From JAOPZW01 sp963807305 (lineage in GTDB: Bacteria > Actinomycetota > Thermoleophilia > Solirubrobacterales > Solirubrobacteraceae), in NCBI GenBank assembly GCA_963807305.1, contig CAWEBN010000009.1:91950-155949 (forward strand): a DNA stretch of 64,000 nt, in the 5' to 3' direction. The translations under genes were made by a program, and so were the position numbers. Of this stretch, positions 15,712 to 23,749 are shown one piece after another. A model generated the notes under the pieces. It saw only the letters and a list, made by a program, of their open reading frames with translations. It was not told the DNA's origin and did not search any database. The stretch's first letter is position 1. Every line of letters begins with the position of its first letter.

Positions 15712-16530
15712 TCACATCGCGAGCGACCCGAAGTACTCCTGGGCCGCGCCGTGCCATTGCGCGTGGCGCTCGCCGAACAGGTCGTGGGCACGCTTGCGCG
15801 GCCAGCGGGCCGGCAGCATGTCGGCCGGCAGGTCGGGATCGAGGAAGGGGAACCTGCGCCACTCGTGGACGAGCTCGGTCTGGGCGCGGAAGACGGCCTG
15901 CGGCGAGCTCGGGCGCAGGCGGCCGAAGCGCGCGATGAAGGCGCGGTAGGCCTCGGAGACCTCGTCGAGGTCCCACGCCTCGGCGACGACCTTCGCCGGG
16001 TCGCCGACGTCGCCGATCTCGGCGTGGAAGGAGACGAGCTCGGCGACCGACCCCGCCCGCGTCGCGTCGTGCAGCTCGCGTTCGCGCTCCACGTGGGGGC
16101 TGATCCACAGGCCGCCGCCGAGCGAGCCGAAGCCGGCCCAGGCCAGGCGCGTGCGCACCTGGTGGCGGACCTCGCGGCGCTCCTCGGGGACGCGCAGCAC
16201 GACGAGCAGCCAGCGCCCGTCCCACGTCCATGGGTCGCCGAAGGAGTAGATGCGCTCGGTCCCGGATCGGAGCATCTCGGCTGTCGCCGGGGTCAGGTGC
16301 ACGCGCGAACGGCGGCCGTGGCGCTCGGCGCGCAGCCAGCCGGCGGTCACGCTGCGCGCCAGCGCCCGGCGCGCGGCGGGGGTCTTGTACCCGAGCGTCT
16401 CGAGCGCGCCGATGAGGGTCTCTTGCCACACGTTGCCGGCGGCCGGCAGGACGTACTCACCGAGCAGGGTGAGCAGCACCGATCGTGCGGCCGGCGCGCC
16501 CATGCTCCGGCGACGAAGCTGCTCGTTCAC
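15712..16530 (-). CDS. paaX: PaaX family transcriptional repressor
   Basis: A 272-residue protein with the PaaX layout: an N-terminal winged helix (ARSVLLTLLGEYVLP near residue 15, then TPAARRALARSVTAGWLRAER) and the PaaX C-terminal region including YSFGDPWTWDGRWLLVVLRVPEE and WRRFPFLDPDLPADMLPARWP. PaaX represses phenylacetate genes and is released by phenylacetyl-CoA. Here it is about 5 kb from the paa-like operon and is not obviously co-transcribed with it. The frame starts at GTG 16530; MGAPAARS at 16503 is an alternative. It could regulate the oxygenase island, the ThDP-enzyme operon at 17737-20583, or both. Confidence 0.85.
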   Translation of the reverse strand: MNEQLRRRSMGAPAARSVLLTLLGEYVLPAAGNVWQETLIGALETLGYKTPAARRALARSVTAGWLRAERHGRRSRVHLTPATAEMLRSGTERIYSFGDPWTWDGRWLLVVLRVPEERREVRHQVRTRLAWAGFGSLGGGLWISPHVERERELHDATRAGSVAELVSFHAEIGDVGDPAKVVAEAWDLDEVSEAYRAFIARFGRLRPSSPQAVFRAQTELVHEWRRFPFLDPDLPADMLPARWPRKRAHDLFGERHAQWHGAAQEYFGSLAM

Positions 16531-16585
16531 GCCCCGACACGTTACCGGCGGCGCGCGACGAATCCGTTCGGATCGTCAGCGAGAT

Positions 16586-16721
16586 GTCGCACGACGATCG
16601 GCCGTCCGGTCCGCCAGGGGTCAGGGCAGTGCGGTCTCGCAGCCGGCCACGGTGTCGCCCGACGATCGGCCGTCCGGTCCGCCAGGGGTCAGGGCAGTGC
16701 GATCTCGCAGCCGGCCACGGT
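16586..16721. repeat. 68-bp tandem duplication, two copies
   Basis: A 68-base unit beginning GTCGC occurs at 16586-16653 and again at 16654-16721, with two visible mismatches, followed by eight bases of a third start. The second copy contains the stop codon and last roughly eleven codons of the RTX-like gene, so the first copy is a duplicated gene end lying in the spacer before paaX. It could be a real slippage duplication or an assembly artefact. Confidence 0.85.
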
Positions 16722-17588
16722 GTCGCCCGGATACGAGACGAACCGATCGAGGCCGAGGCCGCAGTTGATCGTGTCGCCCTCGCCTCCGCCGTCGATGACG
16801 TCAGCGCCCAGGCCGCCGCTGATCTGACTCGTGCCGTCGACCTCGGTGATCGTGTCGGCTCCCGCGCCGCCCACGATCTCGTCGACGCGGGCGAACGTCC
16901 CCGTGCTGATGGTGTCGGCACCGACGCCACCGTCGATCAGGCCCATGTCCGTGGGCGCGCTGGCGGTGATCGTGTCCGCGCCGACCCCGCCGTAGGCGGC
17001 CGACGTGCCAGGGACGACCTCGACGAGTCCGTTCAGCGTGATGTCATCGGCTCCGGCGCCCCCGTCCACCACGCCGGCGGCGCTGATGGCTGTGATCGAG
17101 TCGTCTCCGGGGCCGCCGTCGACATCCACACGGCCGCCGAAGTTGGGATGCACGGTGATCTTGTCATCGCCGGGGCCGCCGCTCACGGCGGCACCGGACT
17201 GAGGCAGGTCCTCGATCGTGTCGGCGCCCGGGCCGCCGTTGATCGCGATGCTCCCCTGATTCAGCCTGGACGCGTGGGCGAAGTCGTTGCCGTCGGCGAG
17301 GTCGATGGCGACGTTCTGGACGACGTTGGGCGGCACCGGGCACGTTGCCTGGTGAGCCGTGACCTGGACGCAGCCGGCTCCGACGGTGATGGTCGAGCCG
17401 GTGTCTGTGACCACGGTCTGCGTCGGCGAACCCACGTCGGTGAGGCCGACGTGGTTGGTCTCGCCCGGTCTGGCGCTGAACTGCAAGGTGCCTCCGGGGT
17501 CGACCGCGAGAGTCGACGCCGACGCGGACCCCGCCACCGCGAACGTGCCGGCGACGGCGAGAGCTGAGAGCGCTGCTGTGGAGCGCAT
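16689..17588 (-). CDS. secreted RTX-like calcium-binding repeat protein
   Basis: A 299-residue exported protein. The start at ATG 17588 gives a clean signal peptide (MRST..., hydrophobic core, cleavage near AGSASA). From about residue 110 it consists of glycine/aspartate-rich nonapeptide-like repeats such as GGPGADTIED, GGPGDDKITV, GGAGADDITL and GGLGADVIDG, the type that folds into a parallel beta-roll binding calcium. The ending INCGLGLDRFVSYPGDTVAGCEIALP, with two cysteines, is common to actinobacterial members. No enzymatic domain is visible, so a surface or matrix role is likely. The gene end is duplicated downstream. Confidence 0.8.
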   Translation of the reverse strand: MRSTAALSALAVAGTFAVAGSASASTLAVDPGGTLQFSARPGETNHVGLTDVGSPTQTVVTDTGSTITVGAGCVQVTAHQATCPVPPNVVQNVAIDLADGNDFAHASRLNQGSIAINGGPGADTIEDLPQSGAAVSGGPGDDKITVHPNFGGRVDVDGGPGDDSITAISAAGVVDGGAGADDITLNGLVEVVPGTSAAYGGVGADTITASAPTDMGLIDGGVGADTISTGTFARVDEIVGGAGADTITEVDGTSQISGGLGADVIDGGGEGDTINCGLGLDRFVSYPGDTVAGCEIALP

Positions 17589-17736
17589 GGAACGACCCCC
17601 TAGGTCCACCCGATGTCGTGCGCACCTCCACCGTAGGCCGCGTCGAGATGCCGCGTCCTATCCATTCGGACTGGATCGCGGCCCGCTCGGATGGGGCCGC
17701 CGGCCGGACCCCAGATCTGATTGCATCGCCACCGAC

Positions 17737-18171
17737 ATGGCGCACGACGATCGGCTGCCCGACCCGGCGAAGGTGGTGCTCAAGCGGCGCATCGAGTGGA
17801 TGGACACGGACGCCGCCGGGATCTACCACTGGACCACCGCCTTCCGCCTCGCCGAGGCGGCCGAGGCCGCGATGCACACCGCTCTGGGCATCGCCGACTT
17901 CACCTTCGGCGCCACCCCGCGCGTCGCGGTGTCGGCGAGCTTCACGCACCCGCTGCGCTTCAACGACCTCGTCGACGTCGGGCTCACGGTCGAGGCGATC
18001 GGCCGCACCTCGGTCTCGTACCGCCTGAACATCACCGCCGACGCGGGACCGGCCGTCGACGGGCAGCTCAAGGCCTGCCTCATCGACCGGTCGACGGGGC
18101 GGGCCATCCCATGGCCGGCCGACGTCCGCGAGCGCCTGGCCGCGGGAGGGCTGCAGGATGCTGGTCGCTGA
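17737..18171 (+). CDS. acyl-CoA thioesterase, 4HBT (hotdog) family
   Basis: A 144-residue hotdog-fold protein of the 4-hydroxybenzoyl-CoA thioesterase type: the strand-helix start RRIEWMDTDAAGIYHWTTAFRL carries the catalytic-type aspartate, and the middle SASFTHPLRFNDLVDVGLTV and ISVSYRL-like strand follow the family pattern. These enzymes hydrolyse aromatic or short acyl-CoA esters. The ATG at 17737 fits the homology start; the longer open frame upstream crosses the promoter region. It overlaps the ThDP enzyme by 14 bases and begins a three-gene operon. Confidence 0.82.
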   Translation: MAHDDRLPDPAKVVLKRRIEWMDTDAAGIYHWTTAFRLAEAAEAAMHTALGIADFTFGATPRVAVSASFTHPLRFNDLVDVGLTVEAIGRTSVSYRLNITADAGPAVDGQLKACLIDRSTGRAIPWPADVRERLAAGGLQDAGR

Positions 18172-19798
18172 GGCGGTGGGCCGCGCGCTGGCCGCCATGG
18201 GCGTGGACACCGTCTTCGGGCTCATGGGCAGCGGCAACCTGACGGTCACCAACGCGCTACGCGATGCCGGCGCCCGCTTCTACGGCGCACGCCAGGAGAC
18301 CGGCGCCGTGTGCATGGCCGACGGCTACGGGCGCGTGAGCGGGCGCCTGGCGGCGTGCAGCGTCCACCAGGGGCCGGGGCTCACGAACGCAGTCACCGGG
18401 CTGACCGAGGCCGCCAAGAGCCGGACGCCGCTGGTCCTGCTCGCGGCCGAGATGCCCAGCGGAGCGGTGCGCTCGAACTTCCGCATCGACCAGATCGGCC
18501 TGGTCGAGGCCGTGGGAGCCACGGCCGAGCGCGTTCACGGCCCGGCCACGGCGATGGCCGACGTCGCCCGCGCGGTGCGCCGCGCGCGCGTCGAGCGCCG
18601 CGCGGTGGTGCTCATGCTCCCGCTCGACGTGCAGGCGGCGGAGTGCCCCGACGGCGCCGCCGCGGCCGAGACGGCGCCGCTCGCGCCGCCGGGCCCGGCA
18701 CAGGAGGCCGTCGCCGAGCTCGCCGACCTGCTGGCCGGCGCCCGGCGCCCGGCCATCGTCGCCGGCCGCGGCGCGGTGCTCGCGGGCGCCGGCCCGGCGC
18801 TGCGGGCCCTGGGCGGGCTCACCGGCGCGATGCTGGCAACGAGCGCGGTGGCCAACGGGCTGTTCGCAGGCGACCCGTACGACCTGGGCATCTCGGGCGG
18901 CTTCGCGAGTCCGCTGGCCGCACGGCTGCTCGGGGAGGCCGACGTGGTCGTCGCCTTCGGCGCCGCGCTGAACCAGTGGACGACCGGGCACGGGAAGCTG
19001 CCGGCGCCCGACGCGGCCGTCGCGCAGGTCGACCTCGACGAGGCGGCGATCGGCGCCCACCGGCCCGTGACGCTCGGCGTGGTCGGCGACGCCGCGACGA
19101 CCGCCGAAGCGCTGCTGGCCGCGCTCGCTGGGCGGGCGCCGGCCGGCGCCGCGCGCCGCACCCCCGCCCTGGCGGCGCAGATCGCCGAGCGGCGCTGGCG
19201 CGACGAGCCCTACGACGAGAGCCGGACCGCCGGCGTTCTCGACCCACGCACGCTGAGCATCGCGCTCGACGATCTGCTGCCGATCGAGCGCACCGTCGTC
19301 GTGGACTCGGGCGCCTTCATGGGCTGGCCGTCGATGTACCTGCGCGTGCCCGATGCGGCCGGCTTCGTGTTCCCGCAGGCCTTCCAGTGCGTCGGACTCG
19401 CGCTCGGCAATGCCATCGGGGCGGCGATAGCCCGGCCCGACCGCCTGACGGTGGCCGCGCTGGGCGACGGCGGCGCGCTCATGTCGCTTCCCGAGCTCGA
19501 GACGCTCGGGCGCCTTGGCCTGCCGCTCCTCGTCGTCATCTACGACGACGCCGCCTACGGCGCCGAGGTCCACCACTTCGCCCCGATGGGCGAGGCCGTC
19601 GACCTGGCGCAGTTTCCCGACACGGACTTCGCGGGGCTCGCGCGCGCGGCCGGCTGCCACGGCCTCACCGCGCGCTCGCTCGACGATCTGGGCGCCCTGC
19701 GCGAGTGGCTCGCCGCGCCCGACCGGCCGTTCGTGCTCGACGCAAAGGTCGATCCGGCGATCTGCGGCGCCTGGCTCGTGGAAGCCTTCAGACACTGA
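18158..19798 (+). CDS. thiamine-diphosphate-dependent enzyme (acetolactate synthase / benzoylformate decarboxylase superfamily)
   Basis: A 546-residue ThDP enzyme. The activating glutamate is in GARQETGAVCMADGYGR (near residue 50), and the ThDP/metal motif begins at GDGGALMSLPEL and ends in IYDDAAYGAEVHHF, where the usual Asn-Asn is Asp-Asp. Domain order (pyrimidine-binding, central, diphosphate-binding) and length fit acetolactate synthase, benzoylformate decarboxylase or 2-hydroxyacyl-CoA lyase; sequence alone does not tell which. The start at ATG 18158 has a GGGAGGG Shine-Dalgarno just upstream. Sitting between a thioesterase and a cyclase-family hydrolase and near PaaX, it may handle an aromatic 2-oxo acid, which is inference. 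Confidence 0.83.
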   Translation: MLVAEAVGRALAAMGVDTVFGLMGSGNLTVTNALRDAGARFYGARQETGAVCMADGYGRVSGRLAACSVHQGPGLTNAVTGLTEAAKSRTPLVLLAAEMPSGAVRSNFRIDQIGLVEAVGATAERVHGPATAMADVARAVRRARVERRAVVLMLPLDVQAAECPDGAAAAETAPLAPPGPAQEAVAELADLLAGARRPAIVAGRGAVLAGAGPALRALGGLTGAMLATSAVANGLFAGDPYDLGISGGFASPLAARLLGEADVVVAFGAALNQWTTGHGKLPAPDAAVAQVDLDEAAIGAHRPVTLGVVGDAATTAEALLAALAGRAPAGAARRTPALAAQIAERRWRDEPYDESRTAGVLDPRTLSIALDDLLPIERTVVVDSGAFMGWPSMYLRVPDAAGFVFPQAFQCVGLALGNAIGAAIARPDRLTVAALGDGGALMSLPELETLGRLGLPLLVVIYDDAAYGAEVHHFAPMGEAVDLAQFPDTDFAGLARAAGCHGLTARSLDDLGALREWLAAPDRPFVLDAKVDPAICGAWLVEAFRH

Positions 19799-19815
19799 CC
19801 GAGGAGGATGGACCC

Positions 19816-20583
19816 ATGCCCCTGCTCACCGATCTCGTGGACGCCCTGCGGTCGGGTTCCGCGCGTGTCGTCGACCTCACCCAGCCGCTCAGCGAGCGCA
19901 CGCCGGTGCTTTTGCTCCCCGAGCCGTTCGCCAACACGCCGGGGCTCAGCCGCCGCGAGCTGAGCCGCTATGACGATCGCGGCCCGGCATGGGCGTGGGA
20001 CGTCCTGGAGATCGGCGAGCACGTCGGCACGCACTTCGATGCGCCCATCCACTGGATCACGGGCCGCGACGGCGAGGACGTCGCCGGCGTGGCACCCGAG
20101 CGGCTCGTCGGCCCCGCCGTCGTGATCGACAAGTCCGCCGAGGCCGCACAGGACCCCGACTACCTGCTGACCGTCGATCAGGTGCGCGCCTTCGAGGCCG
20201 AGCACGGCGCGATCCCCGACGGCGCCTGGCTGCTGCTGCGCACGGGCTGGGACGCGCGCGCCCACGACCAGGACGCCTTCCTCAACGCGAGCGACGGCCA
20301 GCCGCACACGCCCGGCATCGACGCCGAGTGCGCGCGCTGGCTGGCGCAGGAGAGCCCGGTCGTGGGCGTCGGCGTGGAGACCGTGGGAACCGATGCGGGC
20401 GCCGCCGGCGGCTTCGACCCGCCCTTCCCGGTCCACAGCTACCTGCTCGGCGCCGGCAAGTACGGCCTCACGCAGCTGGCCAACCTGGCCGAGCTGCCGC
20501 CCGTGGGCGCCGTGATCGTGGTGGCGCCGCTCAAGCTCGTGGGCGGCACCGGCAGCCCGGCGCGCGTGCTGGCGCTGGTCTGA
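19816..20583 (+). CDS. cyclase family protein (metal-dependent amidohydrolase-like, KynB type)
   Basis: A 255-residue protein of the cyclase/kynurenine-formamidase family. The metal-binding motif HVGTHFDAPIH (near residue 75) and the earlier VVDLTQPLSERTPV are clear. Members hydrolyse or cyclise amides and esters and usually bind zinc or manganese. A GAGGAGG Shine-Dalgarno at 19801-19807 precedes ATG 19816. It is the last gene of the thioesterase / ThDP enzyme / cyclase operon. Its stop is inside a 60-base tandem duplication (20556-20675). Confidence 0.84.
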   Translation: MPLLTDLVDALRSGSARVVDLTQPLSERTPVLLLPEPFANTPGLSRRELSRYDDRGPAWAWDVLEIGEHVGTHFDAPIHWITGRDGEDVAGVAPERLVGPAVVIDKSAEAAQDPDYLLTVDQVRAFEAEHGAIPDGAWLLLRTGWDARAHDQDAFLNASDGQPHTPGIDAECARWLAQESPVVGVGVETVGTDAGAAGGFDPPFPVHSYLLGAGKYGLTQLANLAELPPVGAVIVVAPLKLVGGTGSPARVLALV

Positions 20584-20675
20584 GTTAGCCGGCGAGCAGG
20601 GCGCCGTCGTCGGCGCCCGGCGCGCGTGCTGGCGCTGGTCTGAGCTAGCCGGCGAGCAGGGCGCCGTCGTCGGCG
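20556..20675. repeat. 60-bp tandem duplication spanning a convergent gene junction
   Basis: A 60-base unit starting CCCGGCGCGCG occurs at 20556-20615 and 20616-20675 with a single T/C difference near the stop (GAGTTAG versus GAGCTAG). The unit contains the end of the cyclase gene, its TGA, and the end of the convergent gene on the other strand. Confidence 0.88.
20599..20618. terminator. GC hairpin between convergent genes
   Basis: GGGCGCCG, a four-base TCGT loop, then CGGCGCCC form a perfect eight-base stem in the space between the cyclase stop (20583) and the convergent stop (20645). The same hairpin recurs at 20659-20678 in the second duplicate copy, where it lies inside the convergent coding region. 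No T-tract follows. Confidence 0.5.
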
Positions 20676-21043
20676 CCCGCGGGGAAGACCCGCGGCAGCC
20701 GCCCCATGCGTCCGCGCTCGGCGCGCTTGAGCCTCCGCGCGCGCTGTGCGAGGTCGAAGGCCAGCTCGCCGCTGAGCCGGAACGGATCGGCGATCAGGTG
20801 GCCGTCGTCGAGCGAGATCGCCGCCCACAGCTCCTGCTCTTGGCCCACCTCGGCGAGCAGGACGACGCCGCGCGGTGGGCGGCTGGCGTCGAGCTGGGCC
20901 AATCTGGCCAGGGGGGCGGCGTCGTCGGGGGTCGCCCAGCGGATGGTCAGGCGGCGCCCGCCGCCGTGCGGCGCGCGCTCGGCGCCGGTCGTGGGGTCCT
21001 TGGCCGGGCCTCTCAGGAGCCTCCACCATGCTTGTGCGGACAT
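20645..21043 (-). CDS. hypothetical protein, possibly GNAT-like
   Basis: A 132-residue soluble protein I cannot name. After a short basic N-terminus it reads LTIRWATPDDAAPLARLAQLD, resembling the first strand and helix of GNAT acetyltransferases, then GVVLLAEVGQEQELWAAIS and DDGHLIADPF, which could be the following strands; the acetyl-CoA loop is not obvious. The rest is a basic helix rich in arginine (FDLAQRARRLKRAERGRMG). Start at ATG 21043, with ATG 21052 three codons upstream as an alternative. The C-terminus overlaps the 60-base duplication. Confidence 0.6.
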   Translation of the reverse strand: MSAQAWWRLLRGPAKDPTTGAERAPHGGGRRLTIRWATPDDAAPLARLAQLDASRPPRGVVLLAEVGQEQELWAAISLDDGHLIADPFRLSGELAFDLAQRARRLKRAERGRMGRLPRVFPAGADDGALLAG

Positions 21044-21113
21044 ACCCCTCATCTTCCGCTGAGGCGGCGCTGGGCACATCAGGAGAATGGAGCGCGTTGG
21101 AGCGGTCGGGGCC

Positions 21114-22295
21114 TTACGTCGCCCGCAGGTACGTGAGGACCGCGGCCACGCGCCGATCGGCCCCCTCGTCGCGCAGGTCCAGCTTGGCGAAGATCTGGTC
21201 GGCATCGGACTCGACGGCCTCACGCGTGGTCTCCAGGCGCTCGGCGATCGCCTCGTCCGACAACCCCTCGGCGATGAGCCCCAGGACCTCGCGTTCGCGG
21301 TCTGACAACTGGGCCAGCGGGCCGCCCACGCGGGCCCGGGTCACGAGTCGCTCGACGATCTCGGGGTCCACCACGCAGCCGCCGTTCGCCACGCGGCGCA
21401 CGGCGTCGAGCAGCGTCTCGATCTCCCCGACGCGGTCCTTGATGAGGTAGCCGCGCCGCGCCTCCTGCCCCTCCACGAGGCGCAGGGCGTAGGCCAGCTC
21501 CAGGTACTGGGAGAGCACGAGGACGCCGACCTCGGGGTACTCGCGGCCGATGTGCTCCGCGGCCACGAGCCCCTCGTTGGTGCCCGTCGGCGGCATGCGG
21601 ATGTCGACCAGGGCGACGTCGGGGCGGTGGCGCTCGATCTCGCGGTACAGCGACTCCGGATCGGTCGCGAGGCCGGCGACGTGGACGCCGCACTCGCGCA
21701 GCAGTGCCGCGACGCCGTCGCGCACGATCGCGGAGTCGTCGGCGATGACGACGCGGATCGGCCCCTTGTCGGCGCGCTGCCATTGGGCCGCGAGCACCAG
21801 GTGGCGGCCGCGCAGGCCGCGCAGCTCGACCTCGCGGCTCTCCTCGAACCAGATCTCCTCCTCGAGGTCGGCGTCGGTCTCGGCCAGCTCGCGCACGATC
21901 CCCGAGACGAGCACCTCGCCGCCGTGGGCCAGGTCCGCGATGCGCGCGGCCTTGACGACCGTGCGCCCGTGCAGATCGTCCTCGAGCGCCACCGGCTCAC
22001 CCGTGTGCATGCCCATCCGCACCCGCAGGTCGGGCGCCGTGGTGAGGGGCAGCGCGCGCTGGACGTCGACGGCGCAGCGCAGGGCGGCGTTGGCACTGGG
22101 GAAGGCGAGCAGGTGGCCGTCGCCGAGCGCCTTGACCAGGGTGCCCCCGTGCGCGTCGAGCCGGCTTCCGAGCAGCTTCTCGTATTCGGCCAGCGCCGTC
22201 ATCCAGCGTGCCTGGCCGAGGCGCTCGAGCAGCGCGGTCGACCCCTCGACGTCGGCGAAGATGACGGTGACCGTAGCCCCGGCGATTCCAGCCAC
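21114..22295 (-). CDS. adenylate/guanylate cyclase domain fused to REC and LuxR DNA-binding domain
   Basis: A 393-residue three-domain protein. Residues 7-170 are a class III nucleotidyl cyclase: FADVEGSTALLERLG with metal aspartate Asp15, and KALGDGHLLAF with Asp59. From about residue 178 a receiver domain follows (VVIADDSAIVRDG, phosphoacceptor in VALVDIRMPP), then a LuxR helix-turn-helix (LSDREREVLGLIAEGLSDEAIAERL). The start is GTG at 22295, where cyclase homology begins. It would link phosphorelay input, cyclic nucleotide formation and DNA binding in one polypeptide. A short gap separates it from the malic enzyme upstream on the same strand. No dedicated kinase is adjacent. Confidence 0.85.
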   Translation of the reverse strand: MAGIAGATVTVIFADVEGSTALLERLGQARWMTALAEYEKLLGSRLDAHGGTLVKALGDGHLLAFPSANAALRCAVDVQRALPLTTAPDLRVRMGMHTGEPVALEDDLHGRTVVKAARIADLAHGGEVLVSGIVRELAETDADLEEEIWFEESREVELRGLRGRHLVLAAQWQRADKGPIRVVIADDSAIVRDGVAALLRECGVHVAGLATDPESLYREIERHRPDVALVDIRMPPTGTNEGLVAAEHIGREYPEVGVLVLSQYLELAYALRLVEGQEARRGYLIKDRVGEIETLLDAVRRVANGGCVVDPEIVERLVTRARVGGPLAQLSDREREVLGLIAEGLSDEAIAERLETTREAVESDADQIFAKLDLRDEGADRRVAAVLTYLRAT

Positions 22296-22312
22296 CCTTC
22301 CATCCTGACGGA

Positions 22313-23749
22313 TCAGGGCGCCGGCGACGAAGGGTTCACGGGACGGCGCGCCACGCCGCTGCGCGTTCCGGCCTCGGCCACCGCCGCCGCGACCGCCTCG
22401 GCCACGTCGCGGTTGAACACGCTGGGGATCACGTAGTCGGCGTGCAGCTCGTCGTCGCTGATGACACCCGCGATGGCGCGCGCCGCCGCGAGCTTCATCT
22501 CCTCGTTGATCGTGCTCGCGCGGATGTCGAGCGCCCCGCGGAAGACGCCGGGGAAGGCGAGGACGTTGTTGATCTGGTTGGGGTAGTCCGAGCGTCCGGT
22601 GGCCATGATCGCGACGTCGTCGCGGACCTCCTCGGGCTGGATCTCGGGGATCGGGTTGGCCATCGCGAAGACGATCGGGTCGCGCGCCATGGTGCGCACC
22701 GCCGCCGCCGAGACCGCCCCGGGGCCCGAGACGCCGACGAGCACGTCGGCGCCGCGCAGGATGTCGTCGGCCATGCCGCGCTCGTCGCCGGGGTTCGTGC
22801 GCGCCGCGAGCGCCGCCCGCTCGGGATCGAGGCCGGGGCGCCCCACGTACAGCGCGCCCTCGATGTCGCACACCACCAGGTTCTGCACGCCGTGGGCCAG
22901 GATGATCTCGGTGCAGGCGACGCCGGCGGCGCCGGCGCCCACGACCACCACCTTGATCTCGCCGGCGCTCTTGCCCACCACCCGCAGCGCGTTGACCAGC
23001 GCGGCGAGGACGACGATCGCCGTCCCGTGCTGGTCGTCGTGGAAGACGGGGATGTCGAGCTCGGCCCGCAGGCGGCGCTCGATCTCGAAGCAGCGCGGCG
23101 CCGCGATGTCCTCGAGGTTGATGCCCCCGAAGCCCGGCGCGACGGCCTTGACGAAGGCCACGATCTCGTCGGCGTCCTTGGTGTCCAGGCACAGGGGGAA
23201 GGCGTCGACGCCCGCGAACTGCTTGAAGAGCATCGCCTTGCCCTCCATCACCGGCATGGCGGCCGCCGGGCCGATGTCGCCCAGCCCGAGCACCGCGGTC
23301 CCGTCCGTCACGACCGCGACCGCGTTGCCCTTGATGGTCAGCGTCCACGCCTTGGCGGGGTCGTCGTGGATGGCGGCGGAGACGCGGGCCACGCCCGGCG
23401 TGTAGGCCATTGAGAGGTCGTCGCGCGTCGTGATGGCGATCTTGGGCTCGACGACGATCTTCCCGCCGCGGTGCATGAGGAAGGTGCGGTCGGAGACGCT
23501 CTGGACCGTGACGCCGTCGAGCCGCTCGATGGCCGCCACCACGGCCTCGCCGTGGGCGACGTCGGCGCAGGACACGGTCACGTCGCGCACGGTGCGCCCG
23601 TCTGCGACGCGCACGAGGTCGATGGCGCCGAGGATCGCGCCCGTGTCGCCGATCGCGCCGGCCACCCTCGCGAACGACCCCGCGGTGTGGGGCAGCTGCA
23701 CGCGGATGGTGACGCTGTAGGAGGCCGACGGCTGCGGGCCGGTGCTCAC
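22313..23749 (-). CDS. malic enzyme with N-terminal ACT domain
   Basis: A 478-residue oxidative decarboxylase converting malate to pyruvate and CO2 with NAD(P). Residues about 10-85 form an ACT regulatory domain (VTIRVQLPHTAGSFARVAGAI), after which malic enzyme begins: AYTPGVARVSAAI (catalytic Tyr), TIKGNAVAVVTDGTAVLGLG (catalytic Lys), FHDDQHGTAIVVLAAL (metal), and the dinucleotide fold VVVGAGAAGVAC. The ending VFNRDVAEAVAAAVAEA is complete. The GTG start at 23749 overlaps the pyrophosphatase stop (GTGA), so the two are translationally coupled. The ACT domain implies allosteric control by an amino acid or related ligand. Confidence 0.9.
   Translation of the reverse strand: MSTGPQPSASYSVTIRVQLPHTAGSFARVAGAIGDTGAILGAIDLVRVADGRTVRDVTVSCADVAHGEAVVAAIERLDGVTVQSVSDRTFLMHRGGKIVVEPKIAITTRDDLSMAYTPGVARVSAAIHDDPAKAWTLTIKGNAVAVVTDGTAVLGLGDIGPAAAMPVMEGKAMLFKQFAGVDAFPLCLDTKDADEIVAFVKAVAPGFGGINLEDIAAPRCFEIERRLRAELDIPVFHDDQHGTAIVVLAALVNALRVVGKSAGEIKVVVVGAGAAGVACTEIILAHGVQNLVVCDIEGALYVGRPGLDPERAALAARTNPGDERGMADDILRGADVLVGVSGPGAVSAAAVRTMARDPIVFAMANPIPEIQPEEVRDDVAIMATGRSDYPNQINNVLAFPGVFRGALDIRASTINEEMKLAAARAIAGVISDDELHADYVIPSVFNRDVAEAVAAAVAEAGTRSGVARRPVNPSSPAP

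Noticed and set aside
21114..23348. Extension of the cyclase-REC-LuxR protein upstream into the malic enzyme region
   Set aside because: Upstream codons are an out-of-frame shadow of malic enzyme; cyclase homology begins at GTG 22295.
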